In this document: positions 13,090 to 24,108 of the stretch, piece by piece | Layout of the letters: every line of letters starts with the position of its first letter | Position numbering within the stretch: the stretch's first letter is position 1 | Source of the DNA: Musa acuminata AAA Group | Lineage: Eukaryota > Streptophyta > Magnoliopsida > Zingiberales > Musaceae | Reading direction: 5' to 3' | DNA: 64,000 bases | Assembly: GCF_036884655.1 (NCBI RefSeq) | Contig: NC_088340.1 | Location: forward strand, 29,824,501-29,888,500 | Program-made: the position numbers and the translations under genes | Notes under the pieces: model-generated | Told to the model about the DNA's origin: nothing | The model's input: the letters and a program-made list of their open reading frames with translations, nothing else | The model's database searches: none

Positions 13090-15405
13090 GTTCAACTTTG
13101 AAAATGTCGAGTTTTTCCGGGTCGTGATGTGTATGTTTGCATGGGGAGAGACATACTTTTCAGACAATTTTTCTTTCTGTTTCTTTTGATAGCAGTAGTT
13201 CTTCCTTCTTTTCCCATCTGTCCTCTCTTTTGGTAAAACTTGTGGCTCTTTGCATTGTCTTCAAGGTGTTGATGGCTAAATGCTATGTGGCATGGGGAAT
13301 GTTCAGCGCTCCCATTCCTGCATGGAGAAGAGTTGAGATTTTCTAGGGGTCTGCAAGGTGAGAACTTTGTTGGAAATGCTTCGGCATGGCTTTCGAGTGG
13401 TCTGCAACCATAGTGGGTGTTGGATGAGACAGATAGATAGATCTGCAAAACTTTGGGAAGTGGGGGAGTCTTGAGGTTGGATCTTGGCTCAACCTAGGGC
13501 AGTGTTCAGAGACATTGTTGGTTTGGCTAGTTCGGAGACACGTATCTTCATCAAGGTTTGTTCTTCGTGATGGAAGAAAGAAACTGAAGAGAATCGATCT
13601 GTTGATGAGCACAGGCAGAGAAATGCAGGTTAATTTCGTCGTGGAAGCATCAAAAGAAAGTTAAGGGAGGCACTTTGGGCTTGTCACATCATGGAATGAC
13701 ACAGTGCATGTCAAACCTACATTGTTCAACCAAGAAAAGCTTGGTCAGATCATGTCCTGGCCAAGGTGATGACCAAGAATTCCAAACAGTGAATTCTGAT
13801 TTGTACCACAGCCAGTGAACTGTTCTCTCAGAAAAGCTGACTGAGGTCAATGATGAGAATTCGGTATAAGCATTTTGTAGCAAACATGCAGTTTATGGAA
13901 GCTTTCCTCCATGGTTTGCTCCTGATAGGAAGTTAATGGTCTTCTTTCCCTCGACTCATTTGGCAATCTTCATTTTGCTGAGACATCATATCAACGAGAG
14001 CAAGTGGTGGTCAAGGAAAAGATATGATGGAAAAATAACATTCCTACCAACGAGTCCACTTCTAAATTGGATGACAAATCTTCCCTCCCCACCAATAACT
14101 CTCGTTGTGAGTCTCATGTTGACCGCTTGATGGGATTTAAAAGGCAGCACCCAAAGCTTAATTCAACAACCAGATGATGATTTTACTGTCAACCCAAGCA
14201 CTCAATCTTATCCGTGATTAGATCTTCCTTGCTCAATCGCTAATAATTTTAAGAGTGGATAAGATTGGTCCATATCATGCACTAGTCCCTGCTAACTCTA
14301 AATTCCCATAGCTCACACAATTTACTTTCTTTTCTTCTTGGATTTGTTGTTTTTTTGGATGTTTTGGCCCCTTATAAAACCTCTCAAAGCAAATTCATCT
14401 GGCAAGTTTTCCTGCAGATATGAAATATACGTGTCAATCCTAAGAGTGATGATAAGCTACCTAATCTAATACATGTTGGTGTCTCTACCTAAATTCACCT
14501 TGTTCAAGAGTTTGCTTCCACAGTTCATCAGTCAAAGGAGATCTTTGGTCTTTGCTTCTTTTTTTCTACCTCCGAAACCTTATGGTTTCTTACATAGCTT
14601 TCACTTCTTTAACGGTTTCATATCAGGCCTCTCCTTTGTTGCCTCTCCCCAAAGCACCTTTGGATCCAAGTGTTGGTCTACGAGCATGGCCTGGGGTATG
14701 TTGCAACAGTGAAGCTCCTTTCTCTGCTGCCATAATGCCATTTCCTTGTCACTTCTTTTGTCCCACCAAGACAGGTCGAGGAAGCAGAGAAACGCTCGCA
14801 TGGACCACCGAACCAGAAAAGGATGGAGGAGTTCTAGTGTAATCACCGTTTGGTCATTGGATTTGACAGTCACCGTCAGGCACAATTCTGCTATCAGAAA
14901 GTATGGCCTCTGTGTTCTTGACTACTTTGCAAACTGCAGAAACATGGCAACTTTAGGTTTCGTTCACCGTCAGCGAGTGCTATGTGCAATACAACGATGA
15001 GTCATCGGATTGCAGTTTGCACGAGTAGCAGAAGGTTGAGTTGTATTACACTGTGGCTGGTCTCTGTGCCAATAGGAGTTGTTGGCTTCTTTGAGATCAG
15101 GGCTCAACCATCATCCAACCATCATCTGCTTTCTGAGTGGTGATCCACGGCGGCCATAACTTTTCTTTCTGGCTGAAATTATCGATGAACACCACCTGAA
15201 GATGTCATGGATTTTGACAATCTGAACCCTTTAATCAGAAAATTCTACATACTTTCTGTAGGTGTTTCCATGTACAGATCATTGAATTCAGGCATCTTAG
15301 GTTTTGCTGCTAACACTCGCTCTTGACGAGAACAAAAAGCTAAAGCTTTTGTAAAGCATTGCAATCAATGATGAGCAGGAACCGATATTCCCCTTAATTT
15401 CACGA
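12761..15405. other. Upstream intergenic region of the CVP2-like gene
   Basis: Apart from the (GA)n run, no gene, RNA gene or clear repeat was recognised in this 2.6 kb. The short open frames have no recognisable domain. It probably holds the distal promoter of the 5-phosphatase gene and original intergenic DNA up to the insertion point of element F. Confidence 0.5.
13047..13084. repeat. (GA)n microsatellite
   Basis: An almost pure AG repeat of about 38 bp lies some 360 bp upstream of the proposed start site of the 5-phosphatase gene. GA repeats are common in plant promoters and bind BPC/GAGA-binding proteins, so a regulatory role is possible but not shown. Confidence 0.9.
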
Positions 15406-15539
15406 TGAAAGAATGAAATATGAAGATATGTTTTTGTGTTTAATATGTGCTCAATATTTATATATGTTAGGAAAGAGGATTTCTTTCAACAGAGCAATGA
15501 GATTTTATCGTACAGATAGAGAAATCTTAGCTGCTATCA
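15406..15539 (-). repeat. 3' LTR of element F
   Basis: This 134-bp LTR lies at the left edge of the nest. On the minus strand it starts TGATAGCAGCTAAG and ends in TTTCA. It is preceded by a purine-rich tract reading TTACGGGGGCA. The other copy is 62871-62985. Confidence 0.8.
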
Positions 15540-16727
15540 TGCCCCCGTAAGATAGTGCTCCTGTCAAGAATGTCGATCTTGTACTGATGCGAGAAAAATT
15601 ATTTACGGATGACAGGCTTCGTAAGTGAGTCTGCTAGATGATCAGTCATATGCATATGAGAAAGACGTAGTTGATATATGATAACTTGATCTCGCATGAA
15701 GTGAAAGTCGATGGTAATGTGTTTTATGCATAAGTGGAACACTGGATTGGTGCATAAGTATGTAGCTCTGACATTATCACAATATATTGTATGAGTAGAG
15801 GTGGAGTCGATATAAAGTTCCTTGAGCATATTTATGACCCAATTGTGTTCTACAACAGCGGTGGCAATGACACGATATTTAGCTTCAATTATAGATTATG
15901 CAATTGTCTTTTGTTTCTTAGAATTCTAACTGATTATATTATATCCAAAAATAATAATACACCCCGATATGGATATTCTATCAGTAAAGTTTCCTACCGA
16001 ATCAATATCAACAAAGACATGGAGATAAAGTGGGAAGTGTTTACAAAAAAAAAAAAGCCATGAGGGTCCCATTAAGATGTAAGATCCGTTTAACTACAGA
16101 CCAATGCATAGTAAATGGTCGATACATGAATTGTGATAATTTATTAACCACCAATAAGATATTTGGGCGTGTGACAGCTAAGTATTGTGAGAATCTAAAT
16201 ACTTGGCGATATTGAGTGGGGTCCGTAGTAAAGCTTCTATCATATAATTTGAGTGATTCACCAGTAGACAAAGGAGTTGTAACCACTTTTGCATCCTACA
16301 TGTTCATCTTTGATAACAAATCATGAATATACTTTCTTTGTGATAGGAAAAGTCTTGAAGATATATATATTACTTCTACTCCAAAAAAGTAGTTCAAGGT
16401 TTCTAGATCTTTGAGGGAGAATCGATCTATCAAATACTTAAGGAATGCCTTGATCTCCATGGGATTATTGCCCATGACAATAATGTCATCCACATATATC
16501 AAAGATATATTGTATTGCCACTTTATTGATAGAGAAATAGTGAGATATCAAACTTAGAGTTGATGAAGCCAGTAGATATCACAAACAAGCCAAGTTCTAT
16601 GTACCAAGCTCTTGAAGCTTGACAAAGTCCATAAATAGCTTTTTGTAGTTTAAAAACATGTCTTGGATACTAAGGATAGATGAAGCCAAGAGGTTACATC
16701 TTCAATTAGGGTACTCTATAAAAAAGC
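15540..16727 (-). pseudogene. Element F: rest of reverse transcriptase and RNase H
   Basis: On the minus strand, downstream of the break made by B, the reading shows IYGL-like RT remains, the YVDDIIVMGNNP polymerase motif (near 16490), FSLKDLETLNYFFGVEV, a late-RT stretch RFSQYLAVTRPNILLVVNKLS (16120-16220), and RNase H remains ending YCDNVRATYLCTNPVFH, DFHFMRDQV and HLADSLTKP. The frame changes several times and stops occur. The other part of the same RT begins at 41366 and runs down to 41125. The duplicated AAAGC codes for the same two residues on each side. Confidence 0.85.
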
Positions 16728-16832
16728 TACTAGTCATAGGTGCCCAGCAAGCCAATCACGTGAATGATGGCACGTGTGACTTGATATAGAATCTTTTTGC
16801 TTATTATATTTTGGCATATATCACTTTATAAC

Positions 16833-16923
<91 letters not shown>

Positions 16924-18395
16924 GATGTCCTTGGATTTGTACAATGCGAATCGGATCGTGATAAGATCACGAAAATGAGATCGATTCACTTTTAAACACA
17001 TATCCTAAATAATCCCGGTCATAGGTTACTCGAGAGGGACATCGTGATAACCAGACAGACTAGTGTGTTGTATACCCGTCCATATGATGGATGCAGCTGG
17101 TCTCATAGCTGCTCGTGTAGGGACACTAGGGATACAGTACAGGTGCTCATTGGAGAATGAGTTCACTGATTGATCCGCTTACGGAATGCTGGATGGTTGA
17201 TGATGCCTTATTGTCAGACAGTGATTCCGTAGTCCTAGTGGTATATCTGGTCCTTAGACTTGAGACACCAAGGATGTCCTGTATAAGTGCTCCACTCTTT
17301 GATACCAGACTTATAGGTTTAGCTGTCCCAGATCTAATACAGTTGGTCATTGGGAGTAGTAGTCGACCTTACGAGGGCTATTGAGTGTCGATAGAGGATC
17401 ATCCACTCTCGGCATCATAAGAGGAATATCCTATATGTTCTTGCTCAGACAAATCCCTAGCCAGGATCATTCGGGTTGAGAGAGAAAGAGTTCTCCGGGA
17501 GAATCCAATTAGAGCGAGACTCGAGTAGAAACCGTATGGGTCTGACAGCACCATGCTTGATATACGGTCTCTGAGATATTAGATGAATAAGGTACTATAG
17601 GTACACGGTAACTGAGGACAGACAGGTCCAATGGATTGGATTCCCCTGTATCGTCTAGGGACTACGGCGTAGTGGCCTAGTACATTCGTAGCTGATGAGT
17701 CAAGTGAATTATTACAGAGATAATAATTCATTGAGTTAGAAGGAGTTCTGACATATATGACTCACGGCCAGCTCGATATTGGGCCTAGAGGGTCACACAC
17801 ATATGGTAGGCATTGCGATAAGTAGAGGTTCAGATATGAGATATCCGACGGAGCCCTTGTCTTATTGGATATCAAATAAGTTCCTGAATTATTGGATCCC
17901 ATGGACGAGATCCAATAAGAGCCCATGAGAGATTATTGGATAGAGATCCATTAATCTAAAAGGCTTGGATTATTGGATGCAGATCTAATACCCACTAGGC
18001 AAGGATCCATTAGGGTTTGACAGGGGACCTCTATAAATAGGAGGGATTCATAGCCTCATAGGCTAGAGCCTTTGTTTGCCTCTCATATTCTCCTTCCCTT
18101 CTCCACCTCAGAGTAGGCCTAGAGTTTTGAGGAGCATCGTCGTAGCCCTGTTGTGTGGATCACCACTAGAGAGGAGGACGCTTGACCTCCTTCACCCTCT
18201 CTAAAGGATCTGTAAGGAAACAGGGATATACGATCTCCCTAGGTAACATAATATATTCTATATGCAGTTTTTCAATTTCGCGGATTTTACGCACCAATCT
18301 TCGCACGACGACGAATATCTCTTTAAGAATCGGAGATTTTGTTTTCTTGTTCTTCCGCTGCGTATGTGATGTCGCCCCCAAAGATTTTCCCAATA
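16728..18395 (+). repeat. 5' LTR of element B
   Basis: This 1.67-kb LTR is homologous to the A LTRs but belongs to a variant. It starts TACTAGTC (TG changed to TA), ends CCCAATA, carries a long (TA)n run, and has extra sequence near 17873-17980 made of GGATCC/ATTGGAT-type repeats that A lacks. The TATA box sits in CTATAAATAGGAGGG near 18032. Confidence 0.9.
16834..16921. repeat. (TA)n microsatellite in the B LTR
   Basis: About 86 bp of near-pure AT repeat lies where the A LTRs read only GCATATATATTG. An equal expansion occurs at the same LTR position in the inverted solo LTR (42835-42921). Confidence 0.95.
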
Positions 18396-18396
18396 G

Positions 18397-18409
18397 TGGT
18401 ATCAGAGCC
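18397..18409 (+). other. Primer-binding site of element B
   Basis: TGGTATCAGAGCC follows the LTR end by one base and is the standard copia site complementary to initiator methionine tRNA. Confidence 0.9.
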
Positions 18410-20135
18410 AGGTTGTTCGTGCGATAGATTAGTTTTAAACTGCGTGTGTTGTGTTTTGGAGAAGCTTTTGACGTCAAAATCGTTAACGCAAAAGTGGAAA
18501 AGGATAGTAACTGTTGTTGCCCTCGCTGTCGTCGCAGATGACAGCACTGCCATCTGCGTGCAGGCAGGCAGCCTGCAGTAGTAGCCGCAAGGGCAGCGAC
18601 GCTTACGACCGCTGCTCTCGCGTGGTGACGCGCCGTAGGGCAGCAGCGCCTGTAGCCGTTGCTCCCACGGGCAAAATCCCAGCAGGGGCGCCCGCCCGCG
18701 AAGGCGGGGATGCCCGCGGGGGTGCCCAACTGCAGGGGCAGCGCCGCCAGCGGGCGTGCTGCCTGCAAGCGAGGGCAGCGACCTTGCCCTCCGCCGCACA
18801 ACCCCTCGCCGGCAATGTGGCGGAGGCAGCGGCAACAGCAGTAGCAAGGGAGGATGAGGGCATTAGGGTTTTCTAGGTAAAAGATAGTTTTACCCCTCTG
18901 AATTTGAGAAATTCCAATTTCTGTCTTTTGTCTAAATTATGAAAATACCCCTAGGACTTGAGAAATTCCCTATATATCCCTGATTTCATAAAATACTAAT
19001 TAATTAAAAAGTTTATTTGATTATTATTTTTATTATTATCTAGTAGTCCTACATGATGATGATTATTTATACATGTGATGTATGATATGTGGACGGATGA
19101 TCATGGACCGTGTGATGTGTGTACTTGTGATTATTATTATTAGGGTCTGCGAGCCTCCATTATATTTCTTGTTTATTATCGGGCCTGTGTACCTATAATT
19201 AAGTTGTAATCACATGAGGAGGCGCAGCGGGAGCTTGGATGCGATAACGGGACCCACGAGATGGATGATCGCAATGCATGAAGATGCATCGAGATGTCGA
19301 CGGAACCGACGAGGACGAGATGGACGATCATAGGGCATGGAGATGTACCGTTGCACACATAGATCTTGATGTGAGTGATTAGGCCTACTAGCTCGGGCCT
19401 AATCACATTAGGTTGTGGTCCATGATCATCTGGTGTGATTGCTTATACACATACTAGATATGTATATATATTTGCATATGATGTAGATATATATTAAATA
19501 TGTATATATGTGACATGTCATATTAGGAGACCAAATCATAGAAACATCTCTCTCGATAATATTAAGTCAGTAAATGTGAGGCAATTAGATTGACCCACGT
19601 GGCCTTCCATCGTTATAAGTAGGAACCGATTCCCGATGTAGGTTGAGTTGGTCGAGTCCCTCGAGACTCACCTATATCACGATTCGCTATCTTGCTTACG
19701 ACATAGAGATGTCACCGGTGACCTGAGGACATGGTATGCTTGGTCAAGTCCCTCGAGGGTATATCATCAAATCAGACTCATCTTGTAACGAAGGTGTTAA
19801 CTTAACCGAACATCATGGTTGGTCGAGTCCCTCGAGACCATGGTGATTCAGAGGCCGAACAGGACGGGAATCACAAGGAGTTGTGATCGGCAAGAGTTGC
19901 CTACCTTTTAGGCTTAGTGTGATTGGTGAGTCCCTCGAGGTTACACTAAGACGCTGATTGGATCCTGATCCCCACTAGAAGTCTACCGGAGACTTCCGTT
20001 TCACGTGCTGAGGGTGTCGCGTGACTCATTAGTAAAATAGTATGAGTATATTAAGATAGAAGTCCATATCTTGATAGTTTATTTCTTGCAAAATCTACAT
20101 GTTATTCATTTCTACTACATCTTTATTTTCAGAAA
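18410..20135 (+). other. Leader of element B with GC-rich block and four hairpins
   Basis: This non-coding leader is homologous to that of A. A GC-rich block lies at 18540-18860, followed by AT-rich sequence. Four hairpin-forming motifs built on TTGGTCGAGTCCCTCGAG-like cores lie near 19640-19677, 19733-19768, 19816-19853 and 19912-19950. The second core reads GGTCAAG and the fourth has lost one base. Confidence 0.75.
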
Positions 20136-22295
20136 ATGTCGCTTTTAAATCCCTTACGTGGCATACTTGATGTCAACTACCTCACTGGTCCAAATTATAT
20201 GGATTGGCTCTATAACTTAAGAATTATTCTCACGACGGAGAAAATCGTGTACATCCTTGATACAGTGATGCCTATGCCCGAAGAAGGGGCAGCGAGGATG
20301 AGATCGCTCGCTATGTGAAGTACATTGATAACTCCACTCTTGCTCAATGCTATATGTTGGGCTCTATGACTCCTGAGTTACAAAGACAACATGACAAGAT
20401 GGATGCCAGATCCATTCTCCTACATGTTCGTAAATTATTTGAGGAAAAGGGAAGGACTCAGCGATATGAGATATCCAAGAGCCTCTTCCGCGCTAAGATG
20501 ACTGAGGGGACACTGGTTCAAAACCATGTCCTAAAGATGATTGAGTGGATAGAGAAACTCACAGGTCTAGGAATGGTCCTAGAGGATAACTTGTGTGTGG
20601 ACACTGTGCTTCAGTTCCTACTAGATTCCTTTTCACAGTTCATAATGAATTTTAATATGAACAAGCTTGAGGTGACTCTCTCAGAGCTCCTCAATATGTT
20701 GAGGGAGGTAGAGAGTACTATTAAGAAAGAGAAGCCAGTTCTCTACACTAGTGAGACCAGAAAGAAAAGGAAAGCAGAAAGGTCCCTTAAGAAGGGAAAG
20801 GGCAAGGGCAGACCAAGTAAAGCAAAGGTTGCTAAGAAAGACCCAGCAAAGGATAAAGGCCAGTGCTTCCACTATGATAAAGATGGGCACTGGAAGACGA
20901 ACTACAAAGAGTACCTTGCAGAAAGGGCGAAACAAAAGCTTGATGAAGCTTCAGGTACATTCATGATCAGTCTCCATTTGTCAGACTCTTATGATAACAC
21001 ATGGGTATTGGATACCGGTAGTGCTTATCATATATGCAATTCATTGCAGGTTCTGGCAAGGCCTAGGAGACTAGAGAGAGGTGAGATGGACCTCAAGATG
21101 GGTAATGGAGAAAAAGTTGTTGTAGTAGCTATTGGTGAGGTCGCCCTACATCTGCCTGGTGGAGCTTTTATTGCATTAGTTGCATATTATTTTGTTCCTT
21201 CTATCATCAAAAACATTATCTCCATTTCATGTTTGACAGTTAGTGGATATAAATTAGTTTTTGAGAACAATGGTTGTTCGATATTATTAGATGATAAGAT
21301 CATCACGAAAGGAACATTGCATAATGGTTTATTTATGTTAAACACTACTCCACATATAATGAATGTAAATATGTCCAAGAGGAAATGAGATGAGATGAAT
21401 AGTGCATACCTATGGTATTGTAGGCTAGGTCATATCCATGAAAGAATGATTCAAAAGTTGTTAAATAATGGATATCTAGATCCATTCGACTATGTGTCAT
21501 ATGCAACTTGCGAGCCTTGCCTTCGTGGAAAACTGACCAACTCTCCATTTAGTGGAACTGGAGAGAGAGCCACTGAGCTGTTAGAACTCATACATAGTGA
21601 TGTATGTGGACCCATGTCAACTCATGCCATTGGTGGTTACTCCTACTTCATTAACTTTACTGATGATTTTTCAAGGTATGGATATGTGTACTTAATGAAG
21701 TACAAGTCCGAGGCCTTTGATAAATTCAGAGAGTATAAGAATGAGGTGGAGAACCAGACTGAAAAGAGTATCAAAACTCTTCAATCAGATCGAGGAGGTG
21801 AGTACTTAAGTATAGAGTTTACTCAGTTCCTTAAGGACCATGGGATATTACCCCAATGGACACCTCCTTATACACCTCAGCTCAATGGTGTCTCTAAAAG
21901 GAGAAATTGTACGCTATTAGACATGGTACGGTCCATGATGAGTTTCGCTAACCTACCCATCTCATTCTAGGGATATGCCCTAGAAACCACAGCTTACTTT
22001 CTGAACAGAGTTTCAACTAAGTCGGTAGTGTCTACACCATATGAGATATGGAAAGGGAAGAAGCTTGATCTTAAAGTTGTTAAGATTTGAGGTTACCTTG
22101 CCCACGTTAAAAGACACAACCCCGATAAGTTAGAATCAAGGACAGAGCGATGCAAATTTGTGGGATACTCCAAGGAAACTTGTGGGTATTATTTCTATCA
22201 TCTCGAGGACCAAAAGGTCTTTGTAGCTAAGAGAGCAGTGTTCCTTGAGAAGGAACACATTCTTGACAGAGATAGTAGGAGAATGATAGAGTTGA
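20136..22295 (+). pseudogene. Gag-pol of element B, truncated and broken
   Basis: The Gag start ([14 protein letters not shown]) is followed by a one-base deletion near 20293 relative to A, shifting the frame. Gag and protease then read from about 20315 to a stop at 21386-21388, and integrase from 21395 to 21970. Stops at 21968 (TGG to TAG) and 22088 (TGG to TGA) follow. The zinc knuckle reads [14 protein letters not shown], so two of four zinc ligands are lost. The catalytic Glu region of integrase reads NGVSKRRNC, with Lys where A has Glu. The gene ends abruptly in the integrase C-terminal part at a junction with fragment G. Confidence 0.9.
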
Positions 22296-22522
22296 GATCA
22301 TGCTTAATGAGTTTATAGTTTGAAATTTACATGTTGTATCGTGAAAACTTTGAAACCATGTTTTGATGTCATGCCCAAAGTAGTGATAAAACTTTGAAGC
22401 AATGATGATTTGAAGCAATGATGATTTGAGATCATGCTTAATGAGTTTATAGTTTGAAATTTGCATGTTATATCGTGAAAACTTTGAAACCATGTTTTGA
22501 TGTCATGCCCAAAGTAGTGATA
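22291..22522 (+). repeat. Two-copy tandem repeat at the B/G junction
   Basis: A unit of about 95 bp starting TTGAGATCATGCTTAATGAG occurs at 22291-22387 and again at about 22425-22522 with few differences, separated by short GCAATGATGATTT repeats. The first copy begins exactly at the B/G joint, which suggests the duplication and the joint are linked events. Confidence 0.8.
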
Positions 22523-22836
22523 TATCATGCTTAATAAGTTCATATTTTAAAATTATGAATGATGATTTTTGTGATTCATGGCTTATTGATCTTTATCATA
22601 AGAAAGTTGCTCTTTCGGTTTTAAACAATGATGCAAGTTTTTATTTGGCATAAAAAAAATAAAGGCATGCTTGTATGAAATAAATAGCTTAAAATGAAAC
22701 ATTTCTATCTTATTGATTTTTTTTAAAAAAATTAATGAATCTATATATATTTTGCTTTTGTGAATCTCTTGGACCATGAAAATGAATTTGAATGAGTTTT
22801 ATCCAAATCATGATATTGATTTCTTGAAATTACTTG

Positions 22837-22869
<33 letters not shown>

Positions 22870-23066
22870 TTTTGAATCAAGATCTCTTCTTTGTACTCCT
22901 ATGATTTTTTCTTAGTATTTTATCTAAAAAAAAGATTTACTATATGAATCACGTCTTTTGGTATTCAAATGATCTTATCTTTCATGACATGATTTCTTTA
23001 TATTTATGGCTTATATGCCTTGTATTGATTGAAATAGTTTACACCATTATGTTCTTCCCTTCTTCT
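22296..23066 (+). mobile_element. Fragment G, left part: non-coding Sirevirus-like sequence
   Basis: AT-rich sequence here resembles the non-coding interior of element E (for example the ATCATGCTTAATGAGTTTAT stretch found near 59265). It is joined to B through a shared TTGAG. It is split by C at CTTCT, and the other part is 40043-40321. No coding sequence was recognised. Confidence 0.65.
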
Positions 23067-23187
23067 TGTTAGGATCGAGAGCACTAAGAGGGGGGGGTGA
23101 ATTAGTGCAGCGGAAATTTTATAGCGATTAAAACCGAAAGCTGCGTTCGTTCGATAGAAACTATTATGATGCAAAAGCTGATTCACA

Positions 23188-23410
23188 GTTTGTATCTAAG
23201 TGCAGTTTGCGTCTAAGCGCAGTTTGCGTCTAAACACAGTTTGCGTCTAAGCGCAGTTTGCGTCTAAACACAGTTTGCGTCTAAGCGCAGTTTACGTCTA
23301 AACGCAGTTTACGTCTAAACGCAGTTTGCGTCTAAACGTAGTTTGCGTCTAAGCGCAGTTTACGTCTAAACGCAGTTTGCGTCTAAACGCAGTTTGCGTC
23401 TAAACGCAGA
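23188..23410. repeat. 17-bp minisatellite in the left LTR of C
   Basis: About 13 copies of a 17-bp unit (CAGTTTGCGTCTAAGCG with AAACA, AAACG and TTTACG variants) are arranged head to tail. The partner LTR has a corresponding array at 37980-38217 with a different order of variants. Confidence 0.92.
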
Positions 23411-23640
23411 TGACAGTTTGCAGTTCTAAATGAAATCAAGACGTAAACGTAAACTGCACAGAACTCATTCGTAAATGCGCAGAGAGACAGTTTGCAGTTT
23501 GTAGATGGAATCAAGACGTGAACGTAAACTGCACAGAACTCGTTCGTAAAGGCGCAGAGAGCAGTTTGCAATTTGTAAATGGAATTAAGACGTGAACGTA
23601 AACTGCACAGAACTCGTTCGTAAAAGCGCAGAGAGCAGTA
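23411..23640. repeat. Three-copy repeat of about 74 bp in the left LTR of C
   Basis: Three copies of a unit run from CAGTTTGCAGTT to AAAGCGCAGAGAG, each containing CGTAAACTGCACAGAACTC. The partner array in the right LTR is at 38218-38450. The array gives a repetitive small open frame on the minus strand, which I regard as fortuitous. Confidence 0.9.
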
Positions 23641-24108
23641 GCTATGTAGGAGGTTTGCAGTAATGATAAAGTGCTCAAAATAAACGCAAACCAGAGATTT
23701 AGAGTGGTTCGGTCAGTCTTGACCTACTCCACTTTTGGCTTCCTCCACCGATGAGGTTACCGACGTCAACTAGAGGCCTTCCTTCAATAGGCGAAGGCCA
23801 ACTACCCTCTTACAGATTCACTCCTTTTGACGGGCTTAGGAGACAACCCTTACAGATGTTTTCTCTCCTCTCTTTACAACTCAAACTTGAAGAACAGAAG
23901 GAGGAGGAAAACTAGCAGTTTTGAGCTCAAAGAACCACTAAAAAGATCAAGATTTCGGGTAAGTTCTTTTTTTTTTCAGTGCTGAATGGGTGGGGTATTT
24001 ATAGGCCCCAACCCAATTCAAATTTGGAGCTCAAAACGATCAAATCCCGGAATTCCGGGATCAGGCGGTTGCACCTCTTGACTGGAGAGGTTGCACCGCC
24101 TGGCAGAG

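Noticed and set aside
16804..17001. Minus-strand frame with an Ile-Tyr run in the B LTR
   Set aside because: It is a translation of the (TA)n microsatellite.
18166..18876. Overlapping Ala/Arg-rich frames in the B leader and LTR end
   Set aside because: Same reason: composition-driven frames crossing the LTR end and primer-binding site.
23383..23571. Small repetitive Cys-containing frame on the minus strand, also at 38191-38379
   Set aside because: It is created by the 74-bp tandem repeat and is the same in both LTR copies only because they are copies.
23188..23640. Regular repeats with short spacing, superficially CRISPR-like
   Set aside because: The 17-bp units are head to tail without spacers, lie in a plant LTR and recur in the partner LTR. 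This is a minisatellite.
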